Part shown: in pieces, positions 23,195 to 31,863 of the stretch | Layout: every line of letters starts with the position of its first letter | Numbering within the stretch: the first letter of the stretch is position 1 | Origin: UBA5195 sp034432755 | Lineage (GTDB): Bacteria > Chloroflexota > Anaerolineae > Anaerolineales > Villigracilaceae | Direction of reading: 5' to 3' | NCBI GenBank assembly: GCA_034432755.1 | Contig: DAOUBQ010000083.1 | Coordinates: 1 to 31,863 of the forward strand | DNA: 31,863 bases | Translations under genes and position numbers: made by a program | The notes under the pieces: generated by a model | Told to the model about the DNA's origin: nothing | The model's database searches: none | What the model saw: the letters and a program-made list of their open reading frames with translations, nothing else

Positions 23195-25645
23195 ATGTTC
23201 ATCCAAAACCACCTCCCTGGCCAACCTGTCGCGCCCTTGCAAACCCTCACCCTGCAAGAAGTGCCGCCCGGCCTGCTCACCGTCAGCGATGGGCGCGGGC
23301 GCCCGTATTTCAGCCAGACCGTTTCGGGCCAAGCCTCGTTCACCACTGGCGGCGCGGCAGGCTGGCATACCATCCACCTCAGAGCTGAATCGGGCGCAGA
23401 ACTGGCCAGTCTGCAATTCCACCTCGAACCGCACACCGAACTGCACGAATCCAGCGGACAATTCCGCGCGCTGCTCGACATATGCCACTACACCATGGCC
23501 GATGAAGCCCTCAAGCACTATACCCGCTATCGGGGCAAAACCTACTATTACCTGGTAGACTGGCTGCGCGACCACGTTCACACCCTGAAAGGCATGAAAT
23601 ACTTCGAGCCGAAAGTGCGCACCGGCCTCGAACTCTACCGCGACAGCCAACGCGAAGATGGCATGATTTGGGACAACGTTCACCGCCGCGAGCCGCCCAG
23701 CACCACCCTCAACCACTGGGGCGTGCGCTTCCAATATGGCGGCTTCGAGCGCACCTTTGAAGATGGCACGGCACAGTTCACACGCATTCCGGTCGAAAAC
23801 GATGTGGAATATCTCTTTGTCGAGGGCATCTACTACACCTGGAAAGCCACCGGCGATACCGCCTGGATGGTCTCTTGCCTCGAGCCAGCCATGCGCGCCC
23901 TGGAATACACCGTCAACAGCCCCTATCGCTGGTCTCAAAAATTTGGTCTGCTCAAACGCGGACACACCATTGACACCTGGGATTTCCAAAACGAGGAAGA
24001 CTGCCTCTCCGACTTCACCAACTGGCCCGACCCCATGGCCATTCATCCCGAAAAAACCCGCTTCGGCATCATGTTCGGCGATAACACCGGCTACGCTGCC
24101 GCCTGCGAATACCTGGCCGAAATGCTCGAAACCGTTGGCCGCGCCGCACAAGCCCAAACCTACCGTCAGCGCGCCGCTCAAATTCGCCAGCGGCTGAACG
24201 AACTCGCCTGGAATGGACGCTTCTTCACCCACCACATCCCCGAAGACCCCAACCTCAAGCGCGATTTGGGCGTAGACGAAGCGACACAAATTTCACTCTC
24301 CAACACCTACTCGCTCAACCGCCGCATCAGCCACGAACAAGCCGCCGCCATCCTGCGCACCTACCGCGAACTCAAAGACAACCTGCCCCCCGGCTCACCC
24401 GGCGAGTGGTATCTCATCTACCCGCCCTTCCCCAAAGGCTACAACGGCCACTGCCCCGCATGGCAATATATGAACGGCGGCGTTTCACCCATCTCCGCCG
24501 GAGAACTGGCGCACGGCGCTTTTGAGCATGGTTTTGAAGATTACGGCGTAGATATTTTGCTCCGCTCTCTGGAATTGGGACGGAAATACGGCAACCAGTT
24601 TTGGGAATGTTACACCGGAGCCTTCCCCCCACCCCCACCGCGCACATTCCAGACTGTGAACCTGCTGCCGTTTAGCAACTGCTCGCCCTCCTTGAGCGAT
24701 TCCCCCGCCACGCCCGCATGGACGCCCGGCGAACACCCCGAACTGACCGGCTTCCCCACCGGCGAACCGACTTTTCACGAGATTCCCTTCCAGGTCAATC
24801 GCACCCTGGCACTTTCCGCGCACGCCGGATATGCCCAAAAGGTCGAAATTCCCATCAACGCCCGCGCCGGGGCGGTTTACCTGCTGCACACGATGGCGCG
24901 CAGCGAGATTGCCGGTTCGCTCACCGTTCATTACGCCGATGGCAGTGCCCAAACCACTTATCTGCGCGAAGGAAAAGACCTGCTTGCCATCAACCACTGG
25001 GCCGAGCAAAGCCTGCCCGCCGATAACCGCAACGGCACCCGCGCCGTGCTGGCCTGGAAAGATTATCAGCCGCGCCACCTGCACATCTACGTCAGCCTGA
25101 CCGGTTTCAACACCGACCCAACCAAAGAAATCCGCTCCCTCACCCTGCAAGCCGCGGAAGACGGCGCGCTGTGGTTTGTACAGGGGCTCACCCTGAGCGA
25201 TTCGGCCGTCTATTTCCCGCCCTCCCCCCTTTCTTATGGCATCCCACACGGCTGGGGCGCCGCGGCGCTGACCTATGCCCTGGTGGAGGGCCTGGCTGGG
25301 GTGGTAGATACCGCCACCGCCTTCGAGAGCGTCTGCATCTCCCCGCGCTGGGCCGCCGCCGGGGTGGATTCTGCCGAAGTCACCATCCACTATCCGGCTT
25401 GTGATGGCTATGCCGCCTATCACTACCACCTGGACAAAGCCGCCAAACGCCTGACGTTGACTGTCACCGGCTCAGGCCGCCAGGCCGTTCTTCGCCTGTT
25501 CCTGCCCGATTCACTTCAAGCGGTGAACTCCGTCCTGGTAGAGGGCGCGCCTGTCCCATACCGCCTGAGTCAGATCGAAGAATCGCGCTATCTCGAACTC
25601 GACCTGGCGTTGACAGGCGTTCATACGATTACGGTGAACTTTTAA
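23195..25645 (+). CDS. Unassigned (alpha/alpha)6-type glycoside hydrolase or phosphorylase, 816 aa
   Basis: An 816-aa cytosolic protein whose family I do not recognise. After a short beta-rich start (1-95), residues about 95-480 look like an (alpha/alpha)6 six-hairpin barrel: YYLVDWLRD with W123, R125 and D126, then EDGMIWDN, ENDVEYLFVEG, TWDFQNEED and PISAGELAHG. The acidic residues in these are candidate catalytic residues. A proline run (PPPPPR, about 478-484) separates it from a beta-rich C-terminal part with Gal-binding-like and end-domain features. It heads the operon, 549 nt from lacI's stop side across the divergent promoter region, with AAGG 9 bp before ATG and GH130 only 20 bp downstream. 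A role in cleaving imported oligosaccharides is inferred from fold and neighbours. Confidence 0.6.
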   Translation: MFIQNHLPGQPVAPLQTLTLQEVPPGLLTVSDGRGRPYFSQTVSGQASFTTGGAAGWHTIHLRAESGAELASLQFHLEPHTELHESSGQFRALLDICHYTMADEALKHYTRYRGKTYYYLVDWLRDHVHTLKGMKYFEPKVRTGLELYRDSQREDGMIWDNVHRREPPSTTLNHWGVRFQYGGFERTFEDGTAQFTRIPVENDVEYLFVEGIYYTWKATGDTAWMVSCLEPAMRALEYTVNSPYRWSQKFGLLKRGHTIDTWDFQNEEDCLSDFTNWPDPMAIHPEKTRFGIMFGDNTGYAAACEYLAEMLETVGRAAQAQTYRQRAAQIRQRLNELAWNGRFFTHHIPEDPNLKRDLGVDEATQISLSNTYSLNRRISHEQAAAILRTYRELKDNLPPGSPGEWYLIYPPFPKGYNGHCPAWQYMNGGVSPISAGELAHGAFEHGFEDYGVDILLRSLELGRKYGNQFWECYTGAFPPPPPRTFQTVNLLPFSNCSPSLSDSPATPAWTPGEHPELTGFPTGEPTFHEIPFQVNRTLALSAHAGYAQKVEIPINARAGAVYLLHTMARSEIAGSLTVHYADGSAQTTYLREGKDLLAINHWAEQSLPADNRNGTRAVLAWKDYQPRHLHIYVSLTGFNTDPTKEIRSLTLQAAEDGALWFVQGLTLSDSAVYFPPSPLSYGIPHGWGAAALTYALVEGLAGVVDTATAFESVCISPRWAAAGVDSAEVTIHYPACDGYAAYHYHLDKAAKRLTLTVTGSGRQAVLRLFLPDSLQAVNSVLVEGAPVPYRLSQIEESRYLELDLALTGVHTITVNF

Positions 25646-25665
25646 CCCCCACCTGGAGATTTTAC

Positions 25666-26862
25666 ATGCCCGATTCCTCCTTCCACCATCGTCTGGCCGC
25701 CCTGCGCGAAAAACACGCCGCCCTGCTCGCCCGCCCCAACACCCCCGACCCGCGCTGGGACAACGGCATTTACACCCGCTGGCAAAATCCAGTCGTCACC
25801 GCTGCACACGTTCCGCTTGAATGGCGCTACGACCTGAACCCGCAGACCAACCCCTACCTGATGGAACGGCTGGCAGTAAATGCCACCCTGAACCCCGGCG
25901 CAATTGAACACGAGGGCAAAATTTTGCTGGTTTGCCGGGTAGAAGGCTGGGACCGCAAATCTTTCTTCGCGGTTGCCGAAAGCGAAACCGGTATAGATAA
26001 CTTCCGCTTTTGGGACGAGCCCATTCTCCTACCCGAAACCGACAACCCCGATACCAACATCTATGACATGCGCCTCACCCGCCACGAAGACGGCTGGATT
26101 TACGGCGTGTTCTGTACTGAACGCAAAGACCCCAACGCCCCGCCCGGCGACCTTTCGAGCGCCATTGCCCAGGCTGGCATTGCCCGCACCCGCGACCTGA
26201 AAACCTGGGAACGCCTGCCTGACCTGAAAACTCGCTCGCCTCAGCAGCGCAACGTTGTCCTGCATCCTGAATTCATTGACGGCAAATACGCCTTCTATAC
26301 CCGCCCCCAAGACGATTTCATCACCGCTGGCAGCGGCGGCGGCATTGGCTGGGGTCTGAGCGCTTCGATTCACCCAGCAGTCATCGAGCAGGAAATCATC
26401 GTTGAGCCGCGCGCCTACCACACCATCAAAGAACTCAAAAACGGCGAAGGCCCGGCCCCGCTCAAAACCGAACACGGCTGGCTGCACCTGGCGCACGGCG
26501 TGCGCAACACCGCCGCCGGATTGCGCTACGTACTCTACCTGTATCTAACCGAGTTAGAGCGTCCCTGGGTCGTCACCCACCAGCCGGGCGGCTACTTCAT
26601 CGCTCCAGAATTCGAGGAGCGGGTGGGCGATGTCAGCAACGTCGTCTTTTCCAACGGCTGGGTAGCGCGCGCCGATGGCAGCGTGCTGATTTACTACGCA
26701 TCCTCCGACACCCGCATTCACGTCGCCACCAGCACACTTGACCAACTGCTCGACTACACGCTCAACACCCCGCCCGATGGCTTCCGCTCGTATGCCAGCG
26801 CCCAAACCCGGCTCAACCTGATTCGCCGTAACCGGCAAATGCAGGCCGAACCCATAGTTTAG
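25666..26862 (+). CDS. GH130 phosphorylase, 4-O-beta-mannosyl-glucose phosphorylase-like (subfamily 1)
   Basis: A 398-aa five-bladed beta-propeller phosphorylase. The best match is subfamily 1, which splits beta-1,4-mannosyl-glucose with phosphate into mannose 1-phosphate and glucose. Signs are NIYDMR with D134 as the likely catalytic acid, RNVVLHPEF (195-203), the GSGGGIGWG loop, YHTIKE, LAHGVRNTA, GYFIAPEFEERVGDVSN and YYASSDTR. Several of these bind phosphate and sugar. There is no signal peptide. GGAG lies 7 bp before ATG. In known mannan pathways an epimerase first turns mannobiose into mannosyl-glucose. The only epimerase-like gene in the window is an exported lipoprotein 12 kb away, so the source of the substrate is open. 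Confidence 0.9.
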   Translation: MPDSSFHHRLAALREKHAALLARPNTPDPRWDNGIYTRWQNPVVTAAHVPLEWRYDLNPQTNPYLMERLAVNATLNPGAIEHEGKILLVCRVEGWDRKSFFAVAESETGIDNFRFWDEPILLPETDNPDTNIYDMRLTRHEDGWIYGVFCTERKDPNAPPGDLSSAIAQAGIARTRDLKTWERLPDLKTRSPQQRNVVLHPEFIDGKYAFYTRPQDDFITAGSGGGIGWGLSASIHPAVIEQEIIVEPRAYHTIKELKNGEGPAPLKTEHGWLHLAHGVRNTAAGLRYVLYLYLTELERPWVVTHQPGGYFIAPEFEERVGDVSNVVFSNGWVARADGSVLIYYASSDTRIHVATSTLDQLLDYTLNTPPDGFRSYASAQTRLNLIRRNRQMQAEPIV

Positions 26863-26955
26863 AATTTGCGCGGCGCAAGAGGCCATCCTGCGCAGCCCAC
26901 CACCTCATCACAGAGCGGATTAAAAAAACACCCCACGCGCTACAAGGAGTTCTCC

Positions 26956-29373
26956 ATGCAATACGGCGATTTTGACGACCCGAACAAAGAATACGTCATC
27001 ACCCGCCCCGATACACCCCAATCATGGAGTAACTATCTCGGCAGCACCCAATATGGCGCCATCATCACCAACAACGCTGGGGGCTACAGCTTTTACCAAT
27101 CGAGCGCGCGCGGACGCTTCCTGCGCCTGCGCTTCAACAGCATCCCCGCCGACCAGCCGGGGCGCTACTTCTACATCCGTGACCAGCAGAGCGGCGACTA
27201 TTGGTCGGCCTCCTGGCAGCCGGTGGGCAAACCGCTCGAACTATTTAAATCCACCTGTCGGCATGGCACAGGCTACACGGTCATCGAGTCACGTTACGCC
27301 GGAATCCGCTCTGAAGCGACGTATTTCGTGCCGCTGGGGCAACACTTCGAGTATTGGCGGCTCAACCTGACCAACGAGAGCGACCGCCCGCGTGAACTGG
27401 CGCTCTTCACCTACTGCGAATTCACCAACAATTGGGAAACCACCCAAGATGGCGTCAACCTGCAATACTCGCTCTTTATCATTCGCGGCGAGTATCTCGA
27501 CAAGCTCGATAACCAGGAGCCCAACGGCCTGCTGCGCATTGCCAGCCAGGATAACCTGCCCCTCTCCACCGACCTGACCCAGGGCGATGTGGGGCGCGGT
27601 GTGTGGATGGGACTGGCCGGCGCCCCCCTGACCGGCTACGACACCGCACGGGCGGCCTTTTTGGGCCCCTATCGCGGCTACCACAACCCGCTGGCAGTCG
27701 AGCGTGGCGCGTGCAGCAACAGCAATGCCTATGGCGATAACGCCTGTGGCACGCTTCAGTGCAATCTCACCATGCAGCCAGGCGAGAGCCGCACCGTTCT
27801 GGTCTTACTCGGCATCGGCGAAGCGCGCACGGTCGGAACACAGACCTTTGAGCAATTCGGCACGCTAAAACAGGCGGAGCGCGAACTGGACAAACTCAAA
27901 GCCCACTGGCACGCCCAACTGGGGCGGCTGACCGTCCAAACGCCAGACGAAGAACTCAATCACACCATCAACATCTGGGGCCTATATAACAGCCTGATGA
28001 CCTTCAACTGGTCACGCGCCGCCAGCCTGGTCTATAACGGGGAACGTGACGGGCTGGGATTCCGCGATTCAGTGCAAGACATCCTGGGCGTGCTGACTGC
28101 CATCCCGCAGCAGGCCCGCGAGCGGCTGGAATTGCTGCTCACCGGTCAGGTGCAAAACGGCGGCGCGCTTCCAGTCATCAAGCCTTTCGAGCATCGTCCG
28201 GGTCACCAAAAAACCCCCGCTCCCGAAGAATTCCGCTCGGATGACTGCCTGTGGTTCTTCGACGCCGTCCCGGCCTACGTCAACGAAACCGGCGACCTGG
28301 CGTTTTACGACAAAGTTCTGCCCTACGCCGATTCGAGCGAGGATACCGTCTTTGGTCACCTGCGCCGCGCGTTGGAGTTCAACCTGGAGCGCACCGGGCG
28401 CAACGGCCTGACCTGCGGCCTGCTGGCCGACTGGAACGACTGCCTGAAACTCGGTTTTCATGGCGAGAGTTTGTTTGTGGCCTTTCAGGTCTATCGTGGG
28501 CTGAAGATTCTGGCTGAAATCGCCGAAATGACCGGCCGCCCGGCGGACCGGGACTGGGCTGAAGCCCAACGCACCCAGCTGCAAGAGCGCATCCGTGCCT
28601 GCGCCTGGGATGGCGAATGGTTCATCTGGGCGGTCGGCGAGGATGGCACAGTCTATGGCACAAGAGACTTCAAGGAAGGGCAGGTCTATCTCAACACGCA
28701 GGTTTGGGCGGTCATCAGCGGCGCAGCCACGCCCGAACAGGCGCACACTTGCATGAAAACCGTCCGCGAGCGGCTGGCAACCCCCTATGGGCTGATGTTA
28801 TGCGCCCCGCCCTTCCGCAAAACATCCATCGAGGTCATGCGGGCGGTGGTCTTCAACCCCGGCGTCAAGGAAAACGCCGGCATCTTCAACCACACCCAGG
28901 GCTGGGGCATCATGGCGGAGTGTTTGCTCGGCGAAGGCGACCGGGCGTATGAAGTGCTGCGCGCTGCCATGCCCGCCGCCTACAACGACCGCGCCGAAAT
29001 TCGCCAGAGCGAGCCTTACGTTCAGGCGCAGACCACCTACTCGCGCTACTCGCCGCGCGAGGGCAACGCCCGCACCCCCTGGCTGACCGGCGCGGCCGCC
29101 TGGTTCTACTTCAGCGTCACACAATACGTGCTGGGATTGCGCCCGGAAATCGGCGGATTGCGTCTGGACCCGTGCATCCCCGCCGCGTGGGAGGGATTCA
29201 GCGCCCGGCGCGTCTTTCGCGGCAAGACGCTCGACATCACCATCCACAACCCAAGTCACGTCCAGCACGGGGTGGGCAAACTCCTGCTGGATGGCGAAGC
29301 GCTGGCGGGCAATCTCATCCCGTTCGAGAAGATGAGAGAGAACAGCCGCGTCGAAGCCTGGCTGGGAGAATAA
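26956..29373 (+). CDS. GH94 phosphorylase, cellobiose phosphorylase-like
   Basis: An 805-aa inverting phosphorylase with the GH94 layout: an N-terminal beta-sandwich (1-270), a helical linker, an (alpha/alpha)6 barrel (about 330-730) and a C-terminal beta part. FRDSVQD (369-375), the catalytic-acid block ADWNDCL (491-497), VYLNTQVWAVISGAA, NAGIFNHTQGW and the late SRYSPREGN follow cellobiose-type enzymes. It would convert cellobiose or a close relative plus phosphate to glucose 1-phosphate and a sugar. Cellobionate or other acceptor specificity cannot be excluded. The upstream-extended frame is rejected because AAGGAG lies 6 bp before ATG at 26956. It sits 93 bp after GH130 and 7 bp before the next gene, so the two phosphorylases are likely co-expressed. 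Confidence 0.9.
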   Translation: MQYGDFDDPNKEYVITRPDTPQSWSNYLGSTQYGAIITNNAGGYSFYQSSARGRFLRLRFNSIPADQPGRYFYIRDQQSGDYWSASWQPVGKPLELFKSTCRHGTGYTVIESRYAGIRSEATYFVPLGQHFEYWRLNLTNESDRPRELALFTYCEFTNNWETTQDGVNLQYSLFIIRGEYLDKLDNQEPNGLLRIASQDNLPLSTDLTQGDVGRGVWMGLAGAPLTGYDTARAAFLGPYRGYHNPLAVERGACSNSNAYGDNACGTLQCNLTMQPGESRTVLVLLGIGEARTVGTQTFEQFGTLKQAERELDKLKAHWHAQLGRLTVQTPDEELNHTINIWGLYNSLMTFNWSRAASLVYNGERDGLGFRDSVQDILGVLTAIPQQARERLELLLTGQVQNGGALPVIKPFEHRPGHQKTPAPEEFRSDDCLWFFDAVPAYVNETGDLAFYDKVLPYADSSEDTVFGHLRRALEFNLERTGRNGLTCGLLADWNDCLKLGFHGESLFVAFQVYRGLKILAEIAEMTGRPADRDWAEAQRTQLQERIRACAWDGEWFIWAVGEDGTVYGTRDFKEGQVYLNTQVWAVISGAATPEQAHTCMKTVRERLATPYGLMLCAPPFRKTSIEVMRAVVFNPGVKENAGIFNHTQGWGIMAECLLGEGDRAYEVLRAAMPAAYNDRAEIRQSEPYVQAQTTYSRYSPREGNARTPWLTGAAAWFYFSVTQYVLGLRPEIGGLRLDPCIPAAWEGFSARRVFRGKTLDITIHNPSHVQHGVGKLLLDGEALAGNLIPFEKMRENSRVEAWLGE

Positions 29374-29380
29374 TCAGACC

Positions 29381-31627
29381 ATGGCCCACCCGACCCAGAT
29401 TTTTCTCTCCAACCCGCAAGCCCTGCGCGTGGATTATCGCCTGGATGACTCGCGCCTGGAACTGTGGTGGTCACCGCTGGCGGGCAAATCTACCGATTGC
29501 GCCGACCGCAACTACTCGCACCGCGATGACCACCTGACGATTTTTCAGGAAATCAGCCTGCCCGGCTGCGGGCTGGAGTCGTTCATTCGTTGTGATTATG
29601 ACCCCTATCACAGCGTGCTATACTTTGAAGGACAAACCCTGCATCTGGCGGTGCCTGCAGATACCGCCGCCGTGTTCCTGTGGGGCGAGAATCCGCTCAC
29701 GGTGGAGTTGAAAACCTTCCGGCACGATGAGGTTCTGGCAACAGAACCGCGCCTGTTCCACGTCCAACGCCCAGAGCCGCGCTTCACGTTTGAGTTTGCC
29801 GCCTGCGCCGGAGCCGGTGAGGGGAACCTCCGCTACAGCCACATCTTCGCGCCCGAAAACAGCCGCTATGCGCGGGCAGAACTCGCAGCCAGGCAGTTGC
29901 TCGTAATCGGGAGCGGGCTAAAGGGCGAAAACATCCACGCTTATTTGGCGGAAGCCGCCCAAAAGCCAGTTTCAGACCACTTAAACGAGACGGAATCCCT
30001 TCTTCAAGACATCGAAAAAAGCGGATACACCCACTCACCGCGCCATCCGCAACTGGAAGCCCTGCGCCGCAAAGTCGTTCGAGGTTTACATTCGATGATT
30101 GATGAGAGCGGGGCGTTTCGGGCTTCGCTCAAGGCCATTTATTACCTGATTTGGGTGCGCGACGCCGGGTTTGCCTTCCCGTTCATGGCGGCGGCGGGCT
30201 GGCCGCACAAACTGGCGGAACTGGGCCGGCTCTTGCTCGACAACCCAACCTTTGTGGACGAGCCCGGTCTGCCGCGCGGGCGCATGTTCGGGCAGTTGAT
30301 TCACCGCAAATATGGACGTCTCGAAGAAGACGGGATTTTTTACGTCACCTGGACGCTCTTCACCCATTGGACGCAGTTCGGCCACCTGAATTTCATCAGA
30401 CCCGCCGATTGGGAACTGCTGGAGGAAGCCCTGACCTGGGTGGAGACGATGACCTGGGACGAGGCGCGCGGGCTGTATGGCGAGCATTTCGCCGATGAAA
30501 CGCCGACGGTCGGACACCGCGACTGCGGGGTAGATTTTGCCATCGGCAAACCGGTATCGCTAACGGGCGATGGGCTGCACTGGCAGGGGCAGGGCATCAC
30601 GCGCAATTACGATGTCTATTTCAACCTGCTCATGCACAGCACGTATGCCATGCTGGCCGCTGTGCGGCGCGAACCGCGCTACCTGGAGCGCGCCCGGCGC
30701 GTGTGGCCGGAACTGGAACGCCTGCTGAGGACGCGCAGCGCAGGCATTCCGGTTTATGCCGAGCAAAGGCTAGAGGGCGGCGCGCACGTCACCGTGCCGC
30801 ATTGGGGGCAGGCGCCCAGCTGCGCCCTGTGGGGGCTGACCCTGCCGAACTTTGCGCCCCTGGAGGATTGGGATACGGTGCTTGCCGCCGTGCTGGACGA
30901 GGTGAGCGCCCACCCCGATATGCACTGGATAAACGGGCTGTGTTCCGCGCTGGCTGCCGCCGACCCCTGGCTGTACCCCGAAGAGAAACTGCTCGCCCTG
31001 CACCAGCGAATTGCCGAAGAAACCGAACGCCCGAGCCAATTCTTGCCCATGGGCGGCGCCATGCCCGAAAAGTTCAACGCCCCACAGGGCAACCTGTATC
31101 ACGATATTCGCCCGCAAGGGTTTGCGATGGGTGCCTGGCTGGGCGCGTGGACGGCGCTCGGCCTGCGCCGCCTGCCCTACGGGCTGGCGCTGCGCCCCAC
31201 CACTGCATTCGCGCGCATTGAAGCCTACTCCTGGCGCGGCAGTCTGCTCGAAATCGAGTTTGGCGCAACCGGTCACACTGTGGGGCTGGAAATAGACGGG
31301 CAGTTCATCCCTGGCACGCTGCAAATTCCGCAAGCCCGCCTGCGGGCGGGGGAGACGCACCAGATTCGACTCGTCCCCGCGCCGAAAACGCCTCTGCTGC
31401 TGCGCTCGTCCGTGCAACTGGATGACGTGGAACGCGCCGAAGCCGGAACTTGCTACCGTTTCACCGCTTTTGGCCTGGCCCAAATGACCTTCTCGTCCCC
31501 GCTACCCGCCGCCTCGCTGACCGATTCGGACGGCATCCCGCTCCCCTGCCGCTGGACGCAAGACTGCGGGCTGCATACCTGCTGGTTTGAGCATTTTGGG
31601 GAGGGCAGATTGAAGATTGAAGATTGA
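29381..31627 (+). CDS. Unassigned (alpha/alpha)6-type carbohydrate-active enzyme, 748 aa
   Basis: A 748-aa cytosolic protein not assigned to a family. Residues about 1-180 are beta-rich. Residues about 215-600 look like an (alpha/alpha)6 barrel opening with YYLIWVRDAGFAFPFM (W258, R260, D261), a motif like those in GH15, GH37 and GH63 glucosidases. GHRDCGVDF, WQGQGITRNYD, FLPMGGAMPEKF and a C-terminal beta part follow. The Arg-Asp pair probably binds the sugar in subsite -1; the acid and base are not clear. It starts 7 bp after GH94 and is the last gene of the operon. Its final six codons and stop come from a 7-bp repeat array. Acting on the same oligosaccharides as its neighbours is inferred. 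Confidence 0.6.
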   Translation: MAHPTQIFLSNPQALRVDYRLDDSRLELWWSPLAGKSTDCADRNYSHRDDHLTIFQEISLPGCGLESFIRCDYDPYHSVLYFEGQTLHLAVPADTAAVFLWGENPLTVELKTFRHDEVLATEPRLFHVQRPEPRFTFEFAACAGAGEGNLRYSHIFAPENSRYARAELAARQLLVIGSGLKGENIHAYLAEAAQKPVSDHLNETESLLQDIEKSGYTHSPRHPQLEALRRKVVRGLHSMIDESGAFRASLKAIYYLIWVRDAGFAFPFMAAAGWPHKLAELGRLLLDNPTFVDEPGLPRGRMFGQLIHRKYGRLEEDGIFYVTWTLFTHWTQFGHLNFIRPADWELLEEALTWVETMTWDEARGLYGEHFADETPTVGHRDCGVDFAIGKPVSLTGDGLHWQGQGITRNYDVYFNLLMHSTYAMLAAVRREPRYLERARRVWPELERLLRTRSAGIPVYAEQRLEGGAHVTVPHWGQAPSCALWGLTLPNFAPLEDWDTVLAAVLDEVSAHPDMHWINGLCSALAAADPWLYPEEKLLALHQRIAEETERPSQFLPMGGAMPEKFNAPQGNLYHDIRPQGFAMGAWLGAWTALGLRRLPYGLALRPTTAFARIEAYSWRGSLLEIEFGATGHTVGLEIDGQFIPGTLQIPQARLRAGETHQIRLVPAPKTPLLLRSSVQLDDVERAEAGTCYRFTAFGLAQMTFSSPLPAASLTDSDGIPLPCRWTQDCGLHTCWFEHFGEGRLKIED

Positions 31628-31838
31628 AGATTGGAGATTGGAGATTGAAGATTGGAGATTGGAGATTGAAGATTGAAGATTGATGATTGGAGATTGGAGA
31701 TTGGAGATTGGAGATTGATGATTGGAGATTGATGATTGGAGATTGGAGATTGGAGATTGAAGATTGATGATTGATGATTGATGATTGATGATTGGAGATT
31801 GAAGATTGATGATTGGAGATTGATGATTGATGATTGGC
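31608..31838. repeat. Heptameric tandem repeat array, 33 units
   Basis: Thirty-three in-phase 7-bp units GATTGAA, GATTGGA or GATTGAT (the last GATTGGC), breaking down after 31838 into TGGAGATTG and unrelated sequence. The first 20 bp are coding: they give the last residues RLKIED and the TGA stop of the 748-aa enzyme. It shares the GATTGGA unit with the 15417-15521 array. Confidence 0.96.
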
Positions 31839-31863
31839 TGGAGATTGTTTCAGACCAAAGAAC

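Noticed and set aside
23069..24289. Long minus-strand open frame (406 aa) opposite the 816-aa enzyme
   Set aside because: It is antisense to a gene with clear motifs and a ribosome-binding site; its composition is that of a GC-rich shadow frame.
24485..25429. Minus-strand open frame of 314 aa
   Set aside because: A shadow of the 816-aa enzyme with no recognisable domain or start signal.
26866..26955. Extended N-terminus of GH94
   Set aside because: AAGGAG directly precedes the ATG at 26956, and the upstream part has no family sequence.

Overview
The window looks like a chromosomal segment from a Gram-positive-type or Chloroflexota (Anaerolineae-like) bacterium. This placement is inference. 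It rests on the moderately high GC content, lipoproteins with Ala/Pro/Glu/Gln linkers after the lipobox cysteine, a LplB/YtcP-type sugar transporter without its own ATPase, a B12-type light regulator beside carotenoid genes, and 7-bp tandem repeats at gene ends. No rRNA, tRNA, CRISPR array, transposase or phage gene was found.

Region 1 (about 1-9800) is a light- and oxidative-stress island. On the minus strand, reading leftward from 8626, lie phytoene desaturase (crtI), a CarH-like B12-binding MerR regulator with an extra C-terminal domain, a DegV protein, a Rieske ferredoxin-like protein, an MFS exporter, a second CrtI-family oxidoreductase, a probable DICT sensory protein and the UV-damage endonuclease UvsE. 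Phytoene synthase (crtB) runs the other way from a 175-bp divergent promoter region in which both directions have near-consensus -35/-10 boxes. Several genes overlap by 4 bp (ATGA). The layout suggests pigment synthesis, a photoreceptor repressor and repair of light damage controlled together.

Region 2 (about 9800-13800, minus strand) holds an AGE-family epimerase-like lipoprotein, a half-size ABC exporter and a DUF624/YesL-like membrane protein in one probable operon. A strong hairpin separates it from crtB.

Region 3 (about 14090-31630) is a carbohydrate-use locus built around a LacI regulator (21849-22931). To the left on the minus strand are two LplB/YtcP-type permeases and a lipoprotein solute-binding protein, then a strong terminator, then a GH116 beta-glycosidase and a GH4 enzyme. 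To the right on the plus strand is a four-gene operon: an unassigned 816-aa (alpha/alpha)6-type enzyme, a GH130 mannosylglucose phosphorylase-type enzyme, a GH94 cellobiose phosphorylase-type enzyme and an unassigned 748-aa (alpha/alpha)6-type enzyme. The set suggests uptake of short beta-linked oligosaccharides such as manno-, gluco- or cello-oligosaccharides, followed by intracellular phosphorolysis and hydrolysis. The two unassigned enzymes are the best candidates for undescribed biochemistry.

Four arrays of 7-bp repeats (1-119, 3074-3136, 15417-15521, 31608-31838) each lie at the 3' end of a gene. In two cases the array supplies the stop codon.
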